From Plantago elongata (taxonomy: Eukaryota; Streptophyta; Magnoliopsida; Lamiales; Plantaginaceae), in contig JAYMSP010001127.1 in NCBI GenBank assembly GCA_036897095.1, positions 1 through 35,848 of the forward strand: a stretch of DNA of 35,848 bases, in the 5' to 3' direction. Under the pieces are notes generated by a model. It was given only the letters and a program-made list of their open reading frames with translations. It was not told the origin of the DNA and searched no databases. The position numbers and the translations under genes are program-made. Positions 1 through 10,600 of the stretch are shown here, one piece after another; positions within the stretch are counted from its first letter, which is position 1; every line of letters starts with the position of its first letter.

Positions 1-941
1 CCCTCTTTTTTAAGCATATGGAAGGTCTAATTGCCCTTCTGATGATTCATGATCTGATGTTTCCTCATAACGTCTGATCTAAAGTGTCTTAGAGGTTTAA
101 GCTTTTCCAAATCGGACTGGGTAAATTTCTATAGGGGAAACAGAGAATTGAAATCAAACTAGTCATTGCTACTCCAGAAGTATGTCCCTCTGTCAAGTAG
201 ATATTTGATGTCAAGAATTCATTTTTTTCTCCCTGCACAATTATTTCCTAGTCTAATGGAGTATTGACTTCTGACTGTATTCTTTTATATAGATCATTAA
301 CTTGTGTTTTTGTGTGATTAGTCATAATAATAAGTATTACTCTCCATGAACATAGATGATTGATTGAGAACCCGCGCTGTTTGGTTTCCCAGTAACCAAA
401 GCTGCTTCAAAGTCCTTTGTCAAGGACTTGGGGTGCGCCAGTATCTACAAATTGTGTGGTATTATATTGGACCTGATATTAAATCAACACATTTCCTTAT
501 TTTTCTGACATCAGCATGCATAAAGTTACCCTATGAGTGCATACCCAAGCTGGTTTTTCATGTGGTTGTGATTGTGTAGCCCATGAATAACATCCCCGGT
601 GTGATGCTATACTATCTCGAACCCCTTTCTTTCCCAGCACTTCCTGGCTAACTTGGTATTTAAAGCTAGACAAAAGATTACCTGGTCGAGTTCTCCTACT
701 CTGTTCATCTTAATCTGACACATATTTTCTGACATTGATATTTTTCTGATTTTGTTGTCGTCCATGTGGTGTGGGTAATAGAGGGCCAGTGACTCTGGTT
801 CCTTAAATTAGACGATGGAACATTGAATTCATGTCTGAGTTTCCTTGTCTTGTAAGGATGTATAGGCTAGATTGTAAGCAAGACCTTGTTTTTCTTATTT
901 GTTCCCAACTGCGTCTAATATTTGACTTATAAATTTTGTAG

Positions 942-1470
942 TAAAACAAAGTCGACAAGTGCAGATCTGCACAAAGGTTCCACCTGCTAGCAAGAAGCGC
1001 TTTTTCGCAGGTACAAAATTAATAGCACATCTACCATATGATGTTTGTTATAAAGAAAGTGAAATATGTATTATTTACTGATCTAATAGGTGCTGTTGCA
1101 AACAACATTTACAACACAAAAAGTGGCTTGATGAAGAAGGCAAAACTAGACTATGTCAACAGGTAACTTTTCTGCTAAATTAGTTCCCATCTTTTTGGTT
1201 ATGTGAAGTTATGATTTGAAGTATTTGCCCTCTTACAGCCGAGAATTTAAAAATATAGCAGCTATGAAGAACAAAGTGCCACACAAGAGTTACAGGTAAT
1301 ATTTTTGTACCTGGTATATGATTCCATAAAGATAATAGTCATGACTGATGACTGTGTCATTCTTTTCGGTGTTCAGCAGTCTTACTTCCCCTGGGAAGCC
1401 TAGTACAAGTTCCGGAATTGCTGCATCTCCATCATCAAAATTTACGAAGCCGGTTCCAAGAAGATATTGA
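942..1470 (+). CDS. C-terminal exons of an unidentified basic protein (partial gene)
   Basis: Four exons can be read in one continuous frame: 942-1010, 1090-1162, 1239-1295 and 1376-1470, ending in TGA. Each intron has GT-AG borders (for example gcag|gtacaa and aatag|gtgctg) and all phases agree. The joined tail is rich in Lys, Arg and Ser, with stretches such as SKKRFFAGAVANNIY and MKKAKLDYVNSREFKN, and ends KPVPRRY. The last acceptor is a tandem NAGNAG site (ttcagcag at about 1372-1379), which could add or drop one Ser. No domain is recognisable. The basic, Ser-rich tail would suit a nuclear or cytoskeletal protein, but that is a guess. Earlier exons must lie upstream: I saw no convincing exon in 1-941, so that stretch is probably one long intron. 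I do not recognise the family. Confidence 0.6.
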
Positions 1471-3714
1471 TCATTTAGCAACCGGTGAGGTTCTGTTGTA
1501 TCTAAAATATTGCTGTGTCCGCAATAAATCCCCATGTTGTGTATGACTGATTCCATCTAGTTCATCTGATTCTGAATTTGTTTTCACCTTTCACTGTTTC
1601 ACATATAGTTTATCTTTCATTCTCTTATTGGGTTTACTCCTTTAATTAGAGCTGCACTTAATTTTGTGCATCCTGCCAGATGTCCAGTAAAGGAGAAAGT
1701 AACGCTATAAAACCAATGGCCATTGAGCGAGTTTATTTTACCTCCATTAGGCTCATTTCTCACTGTATATATACTCCCCGGTCCCAGAACAGTTACACAG
1801 TACTCTCTACAATTACATCCCAGATAAACGTATCATTTTAACTTCTTGCAGTTTTTATTTTTCTAACTTTGACTACGTTTTATTATTCGTAAACTGTCAA
1901 TGTGAAATGCTCGCTTAAATTATATAATAAAATTTTACTTTCAAAAGAATTCTATATCTTAATAATACTAGTATTTAATTAAACATTTTGACATTGTACC
2001 ACATAGTCGATCTGGGACAAGTGTGTTTATATGACTAGGTCATGTTTACTAGCTTTTCAGTTAGATTTTCAGCTCCATGAATTTTTTGATAAAAAATATC
2101 GTTATGTGAATGCCCAGCTTTTTAAACAATCTAGCTTTTTTTTTTAGCTTATTTGAGAAGCTTGAGAAGTTAATGAAGTTAGCTTGTTGAAAGAAAATTT
2201 CAACAAAATTTATAGTTTTGCTACACAGAGCCATAGTCATGAAACTTTGAAAGGATCTTTGAACAAGTTTAAGAGTTAAGATGGGTTAATAATAATGACT
2301 GTTGGAGTAAAGAAATAGTTGTGCTTACATATGTTGAAATAGGACATTTGGTCGTCATGTCCGGTGGAAGTCATAAAGTTTTCTGAGATGTATCAACCAT
2401 TAATAGGTGCATAAGATAGTGGTAGATTAGATATGTTGTGTTGTGTGACTAATAAATACTTTAGTACATGAAGAGGTGGTAAATATAAGGAGTAACTATC
2501 AACTATATATACAGTGAGAATGTGAAGCAGATTGACATTTCATTAAATTTGTGGGAGTTGGAAAATCTTTGTTGTGAGGTGGCCTGCTCAAGTGACCAAG
2601 GAGGACGACTGAGTGAACTTTACCTGATACTGTGACTATACTTATAAAGGAAAAAAGAAAATCAGCTTTTTTTTCTACTTCATATTTTTACTAGTATGAA
2701 AATAGTGAGTGGGTTTTTATTCTTTTCAGCACGTCCACACGGAATTTCACAATAATTGCGCCACTGATTTTAACCATAATCAATTTTGACGAGGAATAAC
2801 TCTTAAAATATTACAATAAAAATATTTAACAAAAATATTATATTGATATTTCAGTGGAGATCTTGTTAGAAAAGATATACAACTATTTTATAAGATTTAT
2901 AATGATATTGAAGTGTGATAAACCTAATTTCATTGTTAAAAATTATAAATAAAAAAGTTATATAATTAATAGTGATATAGAAAATATATAAGTCTGATCC
3001 TATTTAACCAAGTTAACAGATTCTTCGCTCAACAAGGGAAGTGATGTTTTCTCAAGGAGACTTTATAATACTCCTTCCACATCCATGTCCGGTGAGGGGA
3101 TTCGGCGCAAAGTTATCAAAATTAAATGGCATAGTTTTAGTTCCACTGGAAAATTATTGTCAATTAAAGGAAGGTCTTTCAACATTTAGATTTTACCATT
3201 ATCAACAAAGAGAACTTTTCCTATAAAGCTTTGTACCTTAAAAGGTTTCGAACTATGAAAAGAAAATTTAATATAACTTTTCACCTAAAAATTAAGGAAC
3301 AATCCTAAAGAACCCGACTATGGGAATCCCAACCTTATTTAGTGAAGAGGCTTTGACACGTGGTCTTCAAGCTCCACCATGATTCAACGTCGATCACATG
3401 TCATGATCTGATTGGAACGGTGTAAAAGTGTCATGATTTAAGTGGATCTACTTAAATATCTTGGACATTTCTATAGAAATAGGAGGTCATCTCCCCCATT
3501 TATAGGTAAGTGCTAAACTTTAATATTTCTCTTTCTACAGGTTTGTCGAGACAAATCGATCTGAAAGGGACTAACCCCCTACCTCTCATTTCAGGTTCTT
3601 CCAGAAGGTTCCCTAATGAGGTTCACTAAGGAGGTTCTCTAGGAAGCTTGCATGAAACTTGGACTATTTTGGACTTGACCACTTTTGTACAATATCACTT
3701 AGCACACTAGCAAT

Positions 3715-3790
3715 GAGTACTAGCTCAATTGGTTAGGCTCATAACTCAAGAGGTTATGAGTTCAAACCCCGGGAAATGTGATCTAAGTAA
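3715..3790 (+). mobile_element. tRNA-derived SINE head (Pol III promoter remnant)
   Basis: The A-box-like TAGCTCAATTGG lies at 3721-3732 and the B-box-like GAGTTCAAACCCC at 3758-3770, about 38 bp apart, as in tRNA-related plant SINEs. Between them is a perfect 8-bp inverted repeat, CTCATAAC...GTTATGAG. This is the pattern of plant SINE heads rather than of a working tRNA: no acceptor stem closes and there is no 3' pairing. The 3' limit is uncertain; similar low-complexity sequence runs to about 3890. The alternative is a decayed tRNA pseudogene. Confidence 0.5.
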
Positions 3791-4858
3791 TGCAAAATGA
3801 TTGTAATTTTCTCTAAACAATAGCTTACTGTCTAAAGATTTAATGAGTTCTTCTTTTCTATACTTTAAAAAATATAATCATTTTGCACTTCCACTTTCAT
3901 TCGTAACGATTCCGGCCTCATGCAGGCGAGTTGCAGCCTGCAATCCGAACTGAGGACGGATTTTTGTGCTTGCATTCTGGACTCATAAAGAAATAGTGCA
4001 TTTGTCGCGGAATACTACTTATAAGATATTCATATGAGAGATTTGGATTTCTTAGTCCAATAACCTATTTGGACAAGGCATGCTACTATTCACAATGTCG
4101 GACTTTAGCTCTTGTTTCTTTTACATTCCCCCTAAGTGGCTATAGTGTGTGGCAGTAAGAAAAACCATGTTAAAATGGAAAGTAAAATATGAGAGATGAT
4201 ATGCGTAGCCAGAACAAGAGGTGGTGCAACATTTGTACCACAAACATTGTAAGAGATGAAAAGTTAAAGTAAAATTGATGTGGAGTAGTAGTAAATAAAG
4301 CAAGATGGAAATTGGAATCCAGGGCAGCACCTGTATGTATATCTGTAGGTGTCCTTGTTCTCCTGACTAGTCTTGTTTTGTCATACCACCTGCACCAGGC
4401 CCCTTTTCATTTTATGCTGCATTTTCTTTTGTATACTGTAGCATGTATTCAACATGGGGCATGTATGTACTCACTTTGTCCCCGTTTGAAATGCAACCAC
4501 TCTGGATATAAGTATTAAGAGTGAAATTGGGACGTACTAAAATTAAATGCGGAAGGTTGAATTCGGGTCGGAGACAGGAGTATTGAACAATACCAAAAAG
4601 ATGTTGCAATCTGATTTCGTTTTCAACTCAGATATTCCTCCTAGGTTCTTGTGTGGTCTTGTGGATATATGTTCTAATGTTCATTAACTTTACAACATTT
4701 GTCGATACATTTTCTAGCTGATGTCTATGTTGATAACATCTATCATTAATCTGAATGCCCTTGATGATGTACAAATCTTGTTAAGGTAGAACTAGTTATG
4801 GTTGTTATATATTTTTCACTGGTAGTTATGGTTAGTTATAGCGAAAATAGCAGAAACG

Positions 4859-4900
4859 ATTGATCTTTGGTTGATTGCTCTTTCCTGGAGAAAGATCAAT
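4859..4900. repeat. Small hairpin (10-bp perfect stem)
   Basis: ATTGATCTTT at 4859-4868 is the exact reverse complement of AAAGATCAAT at 4891-4900, with a 22-nt loop. It lies in intergenic DNA about 450 bp downstream of the receptor-like gene's stop. No function is evident. Confidence 0.4.
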
Positions 4901-5350
4901 AGAGCATTCTTGTTCTCCCGTAGTCCCGTAAATGGTTCTTAGGGTAGTCACCACGTTAAATTCTCTCATTCTCCTTCATCGGCCTGTTTTCCGTTATCCT
5001 GTACATCGATTCTAGATCGTTTGGTGTTGTCATTGTTAAAATCTGATGCATTGTTTTGAATTGAACCTCAATAGCCTCCACATAGTTTCCTGCATCAGGC
5101 TACATCCAAGCTCATTTTTTACAAATCTCATAATTTGTGGGAATATATATTTTGGGATCAGACAAGAAGCCAAAGTATAGTCCTATATATACTACTACCT
5201 GGCAACTCACATGCCAGTTCTTGATCATCAACTTAGCAGACAACAAAATGTACTGAACTGAACCACTTAAATCAAATCATCAAGAAATTTTTAATACGGT
5301 TTTAACTTATCATCATAAGCCAAGGAACATCTGCAATCACCATGTGCTAG

Positions 5351-6724
5351 CTAACCGCAAGACAATAGTACTTGAACCAATGCAATAACAACAAGAGCAA
5401 CATTAGCAATAAACAATCTGTCACACTCTAATGAACCATCAGATTTATGCAATGGCTTTAACAAAGAGTTGCTACTTTTATTGTTCGTGCAAACGCTGAT
5501 ATCTTCAACCTGATGTGCTTCAGATGGACTCAAACACAGCCCTGGATTACCGCTCAAGTCCAAGTTCCGACCAAGCCTTCGCAGGAAGTCCGAGTTGAAA
5601 GGAACTAGGCCTCCAAGAAAGTTCCTGCTCAAGTTCAAGTGATAAATATGTGACAGGTTCCCAAAACCGACTGGTATTTCGCCCGATAGTCGATTGTTTT
5701 GGAGCGACAGCGTGCTTAAGTTCGCTAGCTGCGAAATTGTCGACGGTATTGCTCCAGAGTAGCCGGAATTTGAGAGCCTAAGCTCTTGCAGCTTCTTCAG
5801 CTGCCCGAATAATTCGGGCAGGGGAATGGACATTGGATTTTCATCCATCAGAAAGTATTGTAGGTTCGACAGCCCGGTCAGACCGGTTGGGAAAGGACCG
5901 GAGAAACGGTTGTTGCTGAGAGCTAAGAAGTTGAGAGAATGGAGCTGATGGAATGTCTCTGGAATTGTTCCGGTTAGCGAATTGGAGCTCAAATCGAGTT
6001 TCTGGAGGCCGAAAAGTTCTCCGATATTCAGAGGGATTGTTCCAGTGAGTGAATTGTAGCTTAAGTCAAAGCCAACTAAGTTTTTGAGATCACCTACTTG
6101 TGATAATATTGAACCGGTGAACGTATTATAGCTCAAATCGAGGTGAACGAGGGCGGTTAGAGCAAAAAGTTGAACCGGGATTCGTCCTGTTAGCCTGTTC
6201 TGTGACAATGTGAGGATTTGGAGTGACTTTAAGGAGGAAATTTGAGGTGGGATTGTGCCAATGAGTGCAGAATTTGATCTCAAGCTGAGTTGTTGTACAG
6301 GAGAAGAGGATAATGGCGTGTTTGGAGGAAACAAAATTCTTGTTCTCGTGTTGGTGAAGCATTTGAAGATGAAAATTGATTCAAGGTGTGGAAGCTGAAA
6401 GATTTCTGGAGGGAATGTGGCTGTGTTCTTGCATGATGGATTAGGCGGTGTGCCAATATCGAGCCTTGTGACATGGAACTTGTTATCGGTTCCGGTGAAT
6501 TTGCACTCAATCCCGAGCCAAGATGAACCGGGTTGACACGGGTTTGGGTGAGAAAGCCTCCAGTTATCATCTGAAGATAGAGTGTCCATAATTTTGAGCA
6601 GGGTCTCGAGTTCGAGACGATCCAAGGATGACGTGAGATTCTTTCTTGCATTGGTCAAGAGAATGGGAGATGAGAGAAAGGAGAGTGAGATTATTATGAG
6701 AAAGAATATTGTTGAATGGGACAT
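5351..6724 (-). CDS. RLP29: RLP29-like leucine-rich-repeat receptor-like protein, intronless
   Basis: This 457-residue single-exon protein closely follows Arabidopsis RLP29 (about 460 residues) as I remember it, including motifs such as SSDDNWRLSHPNPC, LKSLQILTLSQNRLTG and FLRRLGRNLDLSGN. Residues 1-26 form a hydrophobic signal peptide. Residues 35-76 are the LRR N-cap with a Cys pair (C63, C74). Residues 140-395 hold about ten plant extracellular LRRs of the LxxLxxLxLSxNxLTGxIP type. Next come a Cys-bearing C-cap (C397, C412, C434) and a hydrophobic tail (about 437-455) ending in SCG. There is no kinase domain and essentially no cytoplasmic tail, so it is either a tail-anchored receptor-like protein or a GPI-anchor precursor. 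RLPs usually sense or co-sense ligands at the plasma membrane with partner kinases. The start is the first Met, directly before the signal peptide. Its ligand is unknown. Confidence 0.9.
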   Translation of the reverse strand: MSHSTIFFLIIISLSFLSSPILLTNARKNLTSSLDRLELETLLKIMDTLSSDDNWRLSHPNPCQPGSSWLGIECKFTGTDNKFHVTRLDIGTPPNPSCKNTATFPPEIFQLPHLESIFIFKCFTNTRTRILFPPNTPLSSSPVQQLSLRSNSALIGTIPPQISSLKSLQILTLSQNRLTGRIPVQLFALTALVHLDLSYNTFTGSILSQVGDLKNLVGFDLSYNSLTGTIPLNIGELFGLQKLDLSSNSLTGTIPETFHQLHSLNFLALSNNRFSGPFPTGLTGLSNLQYFLMDENPMSIPLPELFGQLKKLQELRLSNSGYSGAIPSTISQLANLSTLSLQNNRLSGEIPVGFGNLSHIYHLNLSRNFLGGLVPFNSDFLRRLGRNLDLSGNPGLCLSPSEAHQVEDISVCTNNKSSNSLLKPLHKSDGSLECDRLFIANVALVVIALVQVLLSCG

Positions 6725-7644
6725 GTTTTTTTTTGTAGAGAAGCTAATTGAGTGAGTGGAGAAATGGTTTCATGGTTTGATTTCATTTGCTAGTTGATAG
6801 ATTGGGTGAAACATGAAATAAGAGAAGAAAGAGAAAAAGGTAAAACAAAGATTAGATTGATGAGATGGGTGGGGTATGGTATTCAAACTAGTTATGTAGG
6901 ATCATGTGAGCAGGTTAATGTTTCATTTTATGAGACTGGTTGATGGAACTGACATCATCACAGAAACTTATACTGATGGAGTATAACATCTTCAATAGCC
7001 ATTATTAGTGATGTTTAATGAGCCGAGCAGATTAGCCGAGTATCATATTTGTCAAGCTCAACTCGAGTTGTAAATTGTAGACTAGATTTAGTCGAAAATT
7101 CAAGCTTACTCAAGTTGATTAGAAAAACGCTCCCTGTAAGAAGTCGAAAACAAAACCTTAAGACACAATCCCGATGTGTTCTGAAGTGTTCTAAATTGTC
7201 AGATACAACTAAAGATTCTCAAGAAAATACTCACAATCATTTGTAGCTAAACCAATGTCGATTCAATATGATATAACATTCCCAATAAATTGCTCAAGGA
7301 ATTGTAAATGACTGTTGGAATTAATCTTAAGAGTCTGGAAAGGAAATGGATTATCAAATTGACATAAAAGTCAGAAATAACAATGCACAAAACAAATATT
7401 AGATACAGATGAAGGAGCAACCAGTTGTTGGACATGGCACAACAATTTACCCACCCTTCGCAGCCTAATCTAAATTTCCCAAAAGTCGATAACAGGAAAA
7501 TCTGAAGAGCAATACTTCAAGTGTGTACACATTTTGCCTACAAAATGTAAGTAGCAAACTCTTCAGCCTTTTTGTCGCTATTTTGCACTTGTGTGGCAAA
7601 GAAGAGTCCCTTCCAGTACATATTCTATTGTGAAATGGACAAGA
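6725..7644. other. Promoter of the RLP29-like gene and 3' UTR of PP5
   Basis: Both flanking genes lie on the minus strand, so the right part (about 7300-7644) should carry the PP5 3' UTR and the left part the RLP29-like promoter. Read on the minus strand, the stretch just upstream of the ATG at 6724 is CT-rich with no clear TATA box, which is common in plant genes. Around 7020-7110 are short CTCGAG/GAGCCGAG-like motifs that resemble an eroded repeat. No gene was found. Confidence 0.5.
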
Positions 7645-10600
7645 TTACGAGAACATTCGCAGGAAGTTGTTTGCGTATGCCATTGGCTTCACATCAGGAT
7701 GTGGCTGCATTTCATGGAAAAAGAAAGCTACTATCAGAGACCACCATATTATATGTTTGACATTCATAAATTTCCTCTTGTTATAATAATGAGCAGTCCA
7801 TGAAATTTCAGAAATAAGACATAACCTATGAATTAGGTTTCTGTTAATTCATATTTTTAGAAGAGAAGCTACTAACCACTGCTGAAAATGTGACAATGTT
7901 TGGTTTGAGATCTGGCGCTTCAAAACGAATAAATGCACCCTTGTTTCCCATCTGCGTCAAGCAAAGTAGTTGCACGAGATAAATAGAGTTAAATGTTAAA
8001 AAACAAAAAATATAAAAAATTAAAATAAATGGAAGTGGCATTTCACAAGCAAGTATGAGACGTTCAGCCTCAATAATCCAAATGAATGTCAACTCACAGA
8101 TAAAAAAGGAAATCAGAAATAATGAGTTCAAAGGTTCTATTTCAGCAACCTGAACTATTATGCCTTGATATGTAGTCAATTCAACTGCTTGAATAACAAA
8201 CAAGTTGTACAACTGCAGATGGATTTGGAAAAACATGATACCTGATCGCAGTAGTTTGGAGCCGAAAACACAGTAATGAGTTTGCCATCATGCTCAATCT
8301 CATAACCTTCGTCCTTCACTTCATGTGAGCGCACGACTAAATCTGTAGAAAAAGAAAATGGTTGAAGAATTATGGATTTTGCAGTAGAGTTGGATGATAC
8401 ATAGGATTCCAAAGATAGTAGACTAGGATATCTTCATAGTCAAATGGGGAAGAAGAAAACCTAAGTTGTTGTCCTGCAAAAATCTTTTCGTTACGTCTCC
8501 ACCAAATGAAAGACCAACACCACGCTTGCTTGGACCCCTTCCAAGCTGAGGTTGTGGATCACTCCACAGTATTTCACACATCAAACCTAGATAGCATCAG
8601 AACAAATGCATCAGGCATTTAAATTACTGCTCTATCAAGCTACTATAGAAGAGGTGGTGGCCTTGAAGGTAAAGTATTGGAACATTATAAGAGAATCAAT
8701 TGCATCACTCAGAAGTCAGAACATATTGAGAGCAACCTATCAATGCAAAAATGGAAATGACATGGCCGTTAAGGCGTTTGAATTGCTATAGCAACCATGA
8801 GTCAGTGTTCCGTTATAGTGTCTGAATCATTTTGATTTCTGGGTAGAACAGTATACTTCTTAAATCAATTGCCAATGAACAGGAGAAGGCATCAAACAGT
8901 ATTACAAGGAATATCTCTAACAAAGCAAGGTCCCATGAAACAGAAATGCCATGTGTGTAGGAAATAGTCAATAACATGTCTCTGAACCGAGTAGAATAGC
9001 AAAAGATAATTTAAGGTGTGGACATCATTGGTTCAGATCTATAAAGCATTAAAAAAGAACGCTGGGGGATTTGTGAAAATAAAAAACAAAGCCTTTTCAT
9101 ACACGCAGGTTTTGGGATCTATTGCACATTCTGCCCCCAAAAGGTCAACATTTAACCCCTGGCGAAAAGAAAGAAAATAAAAAAAGATGCGCATATATCA
9201 AATAACATCTCTAAGTAATCTAGCTACGGCCTACAAGACCAGAAGATCATATGGAGATGAAGATAACGTTAATTACAAGGAAGTGAATACCTTCCTCTGG
9301 AGGTTCACAAAAACGATCAATTGCCCTGATGTCAGAGAGTTTCACACCATCAGCACTGAAAAGGCCTCCGTGGACCACAAATACTTTCTCATTTATAACA
9401 TGAGCCAAGGGCAAGCAACAGAATACTTCCGCAAATAGATCCACAAATGTATCGCTCAACTTGGACCTGACTTCACCCTCAAAACCATATATTTTGTTCA
9501 TGCTCTTGCTTTCATGATTCCCGCGAGCAAGATAAATAGCTACATTTAACATATGCATAGGAAGTCGGTATTAATACTTAAATGTACAAACATACTCCTC
9601 TGTCTCGCTTCAATGTCTCTTTTAGATAGAATAATTATATAGTAATATAATTCGGTAGTTGGTGTTTCGTGAAGAAATAAAATGCAATAAGTGGTAGTGA
9701 AAGGATAATGTGTGGTGGGCTGACAAATGGCTGAAACAAAACGTGACTAAAAATTGAAAAGATATCCAGAAAAAAGGGACTTTGCAGCGGGAATGAGGGA
9801 GTAAACATATATGGGAGTAAGATATTCAAAGACAAAACATTATCCACTAAGAAGTTAAAACACTTTATAGCAAGCAGCAATCACCTGATGGGGACATGCA
9901 CTTGAAGGCAAACAGTGTGAGAATGACCTCCAAAGAAAACGAACCCCTATCTACAAAGTCCCCGTTGAATAGATATGGATTATCTTCTGATGGAAGCCCA
10001 TTGAGCTCAAATATATTAATCAAGTCATAAAACTGCAAGCACGAAACACGAGCCAATATGACATTAAGTTTGCAAGATAGCATAACAATCATATATGAAC
10101 AAGAGAAGCCTTTTTCACTTAGAATTAAAATAAAAGCAGTGATAAACCCAAACCTCTCTCTGTTCAGTATGACCAGAAATGGAGGGCAAGAAAGAGTTAG
10201 GGAAACTTTATTTTCTTTCACGTGGCGACTTAATTTCAGTAAAATTCTAGAGAAAATCAGAAAAAGTTAAAAAAAAAATTCAAGCTTATCATAAAACCAC
10301 TCTCACGAATAAATAGGTAACTAAAACATTAACAGGAAAATTTATGTCATAGACAAACTCATTGAAAATTTGAAAAAGTTCCATTTACCATAAAATACTT
10401 TCCAGCAGAATTTGATTTTCCTCTATTTATTTTCTCTTCCCACAAACCAAGGGAAGCCTAACACAATTAACGAACTTAAAATACCTGGCCATGTACATCA
10501 CCACACACAGTGAAGTGTTTTCCATTAGGTACACTAATATCAACAAGTGATGGCAATGCACGCAGCATATCCCTCATCTGCAGTACAATCTGGTATGCAT

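Larger units (their letters stand above)
1471..5350. other. Intergenic spacer, no gene seen
   Basis: The first few hundred bases after the stop at 1470 are probably the 3' UTR of the upstream gene. The rest is AT-rich, with short unsupported open frames (for example 3041-3226 and 4312-4518) that show no codon bias, domain or splice context. It contains a tRNA-like SINE remnant near 3715 and a 10-bp-stem hairpin at 4859-4900. Around 3913-3954 is another small inverted repeat (TGCAGGC...GCCTGCA). The final few hundred bases before 5351 should include the 3' UTR of the minus-strand receptor-like gene. Confidence 0.6.

Noticed and set aside
3721-3770. Functional tRNA gene
   Set aside because: A and B boxes are present, but no acceptor stem or proper cloverleaf can be drawn; SINE head preferred.
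6126-6651. Two further minus-strand frames inside the receptor-like gene
   Set aside because: Out-of-frame shadows of the RLP29-like coding sequence.
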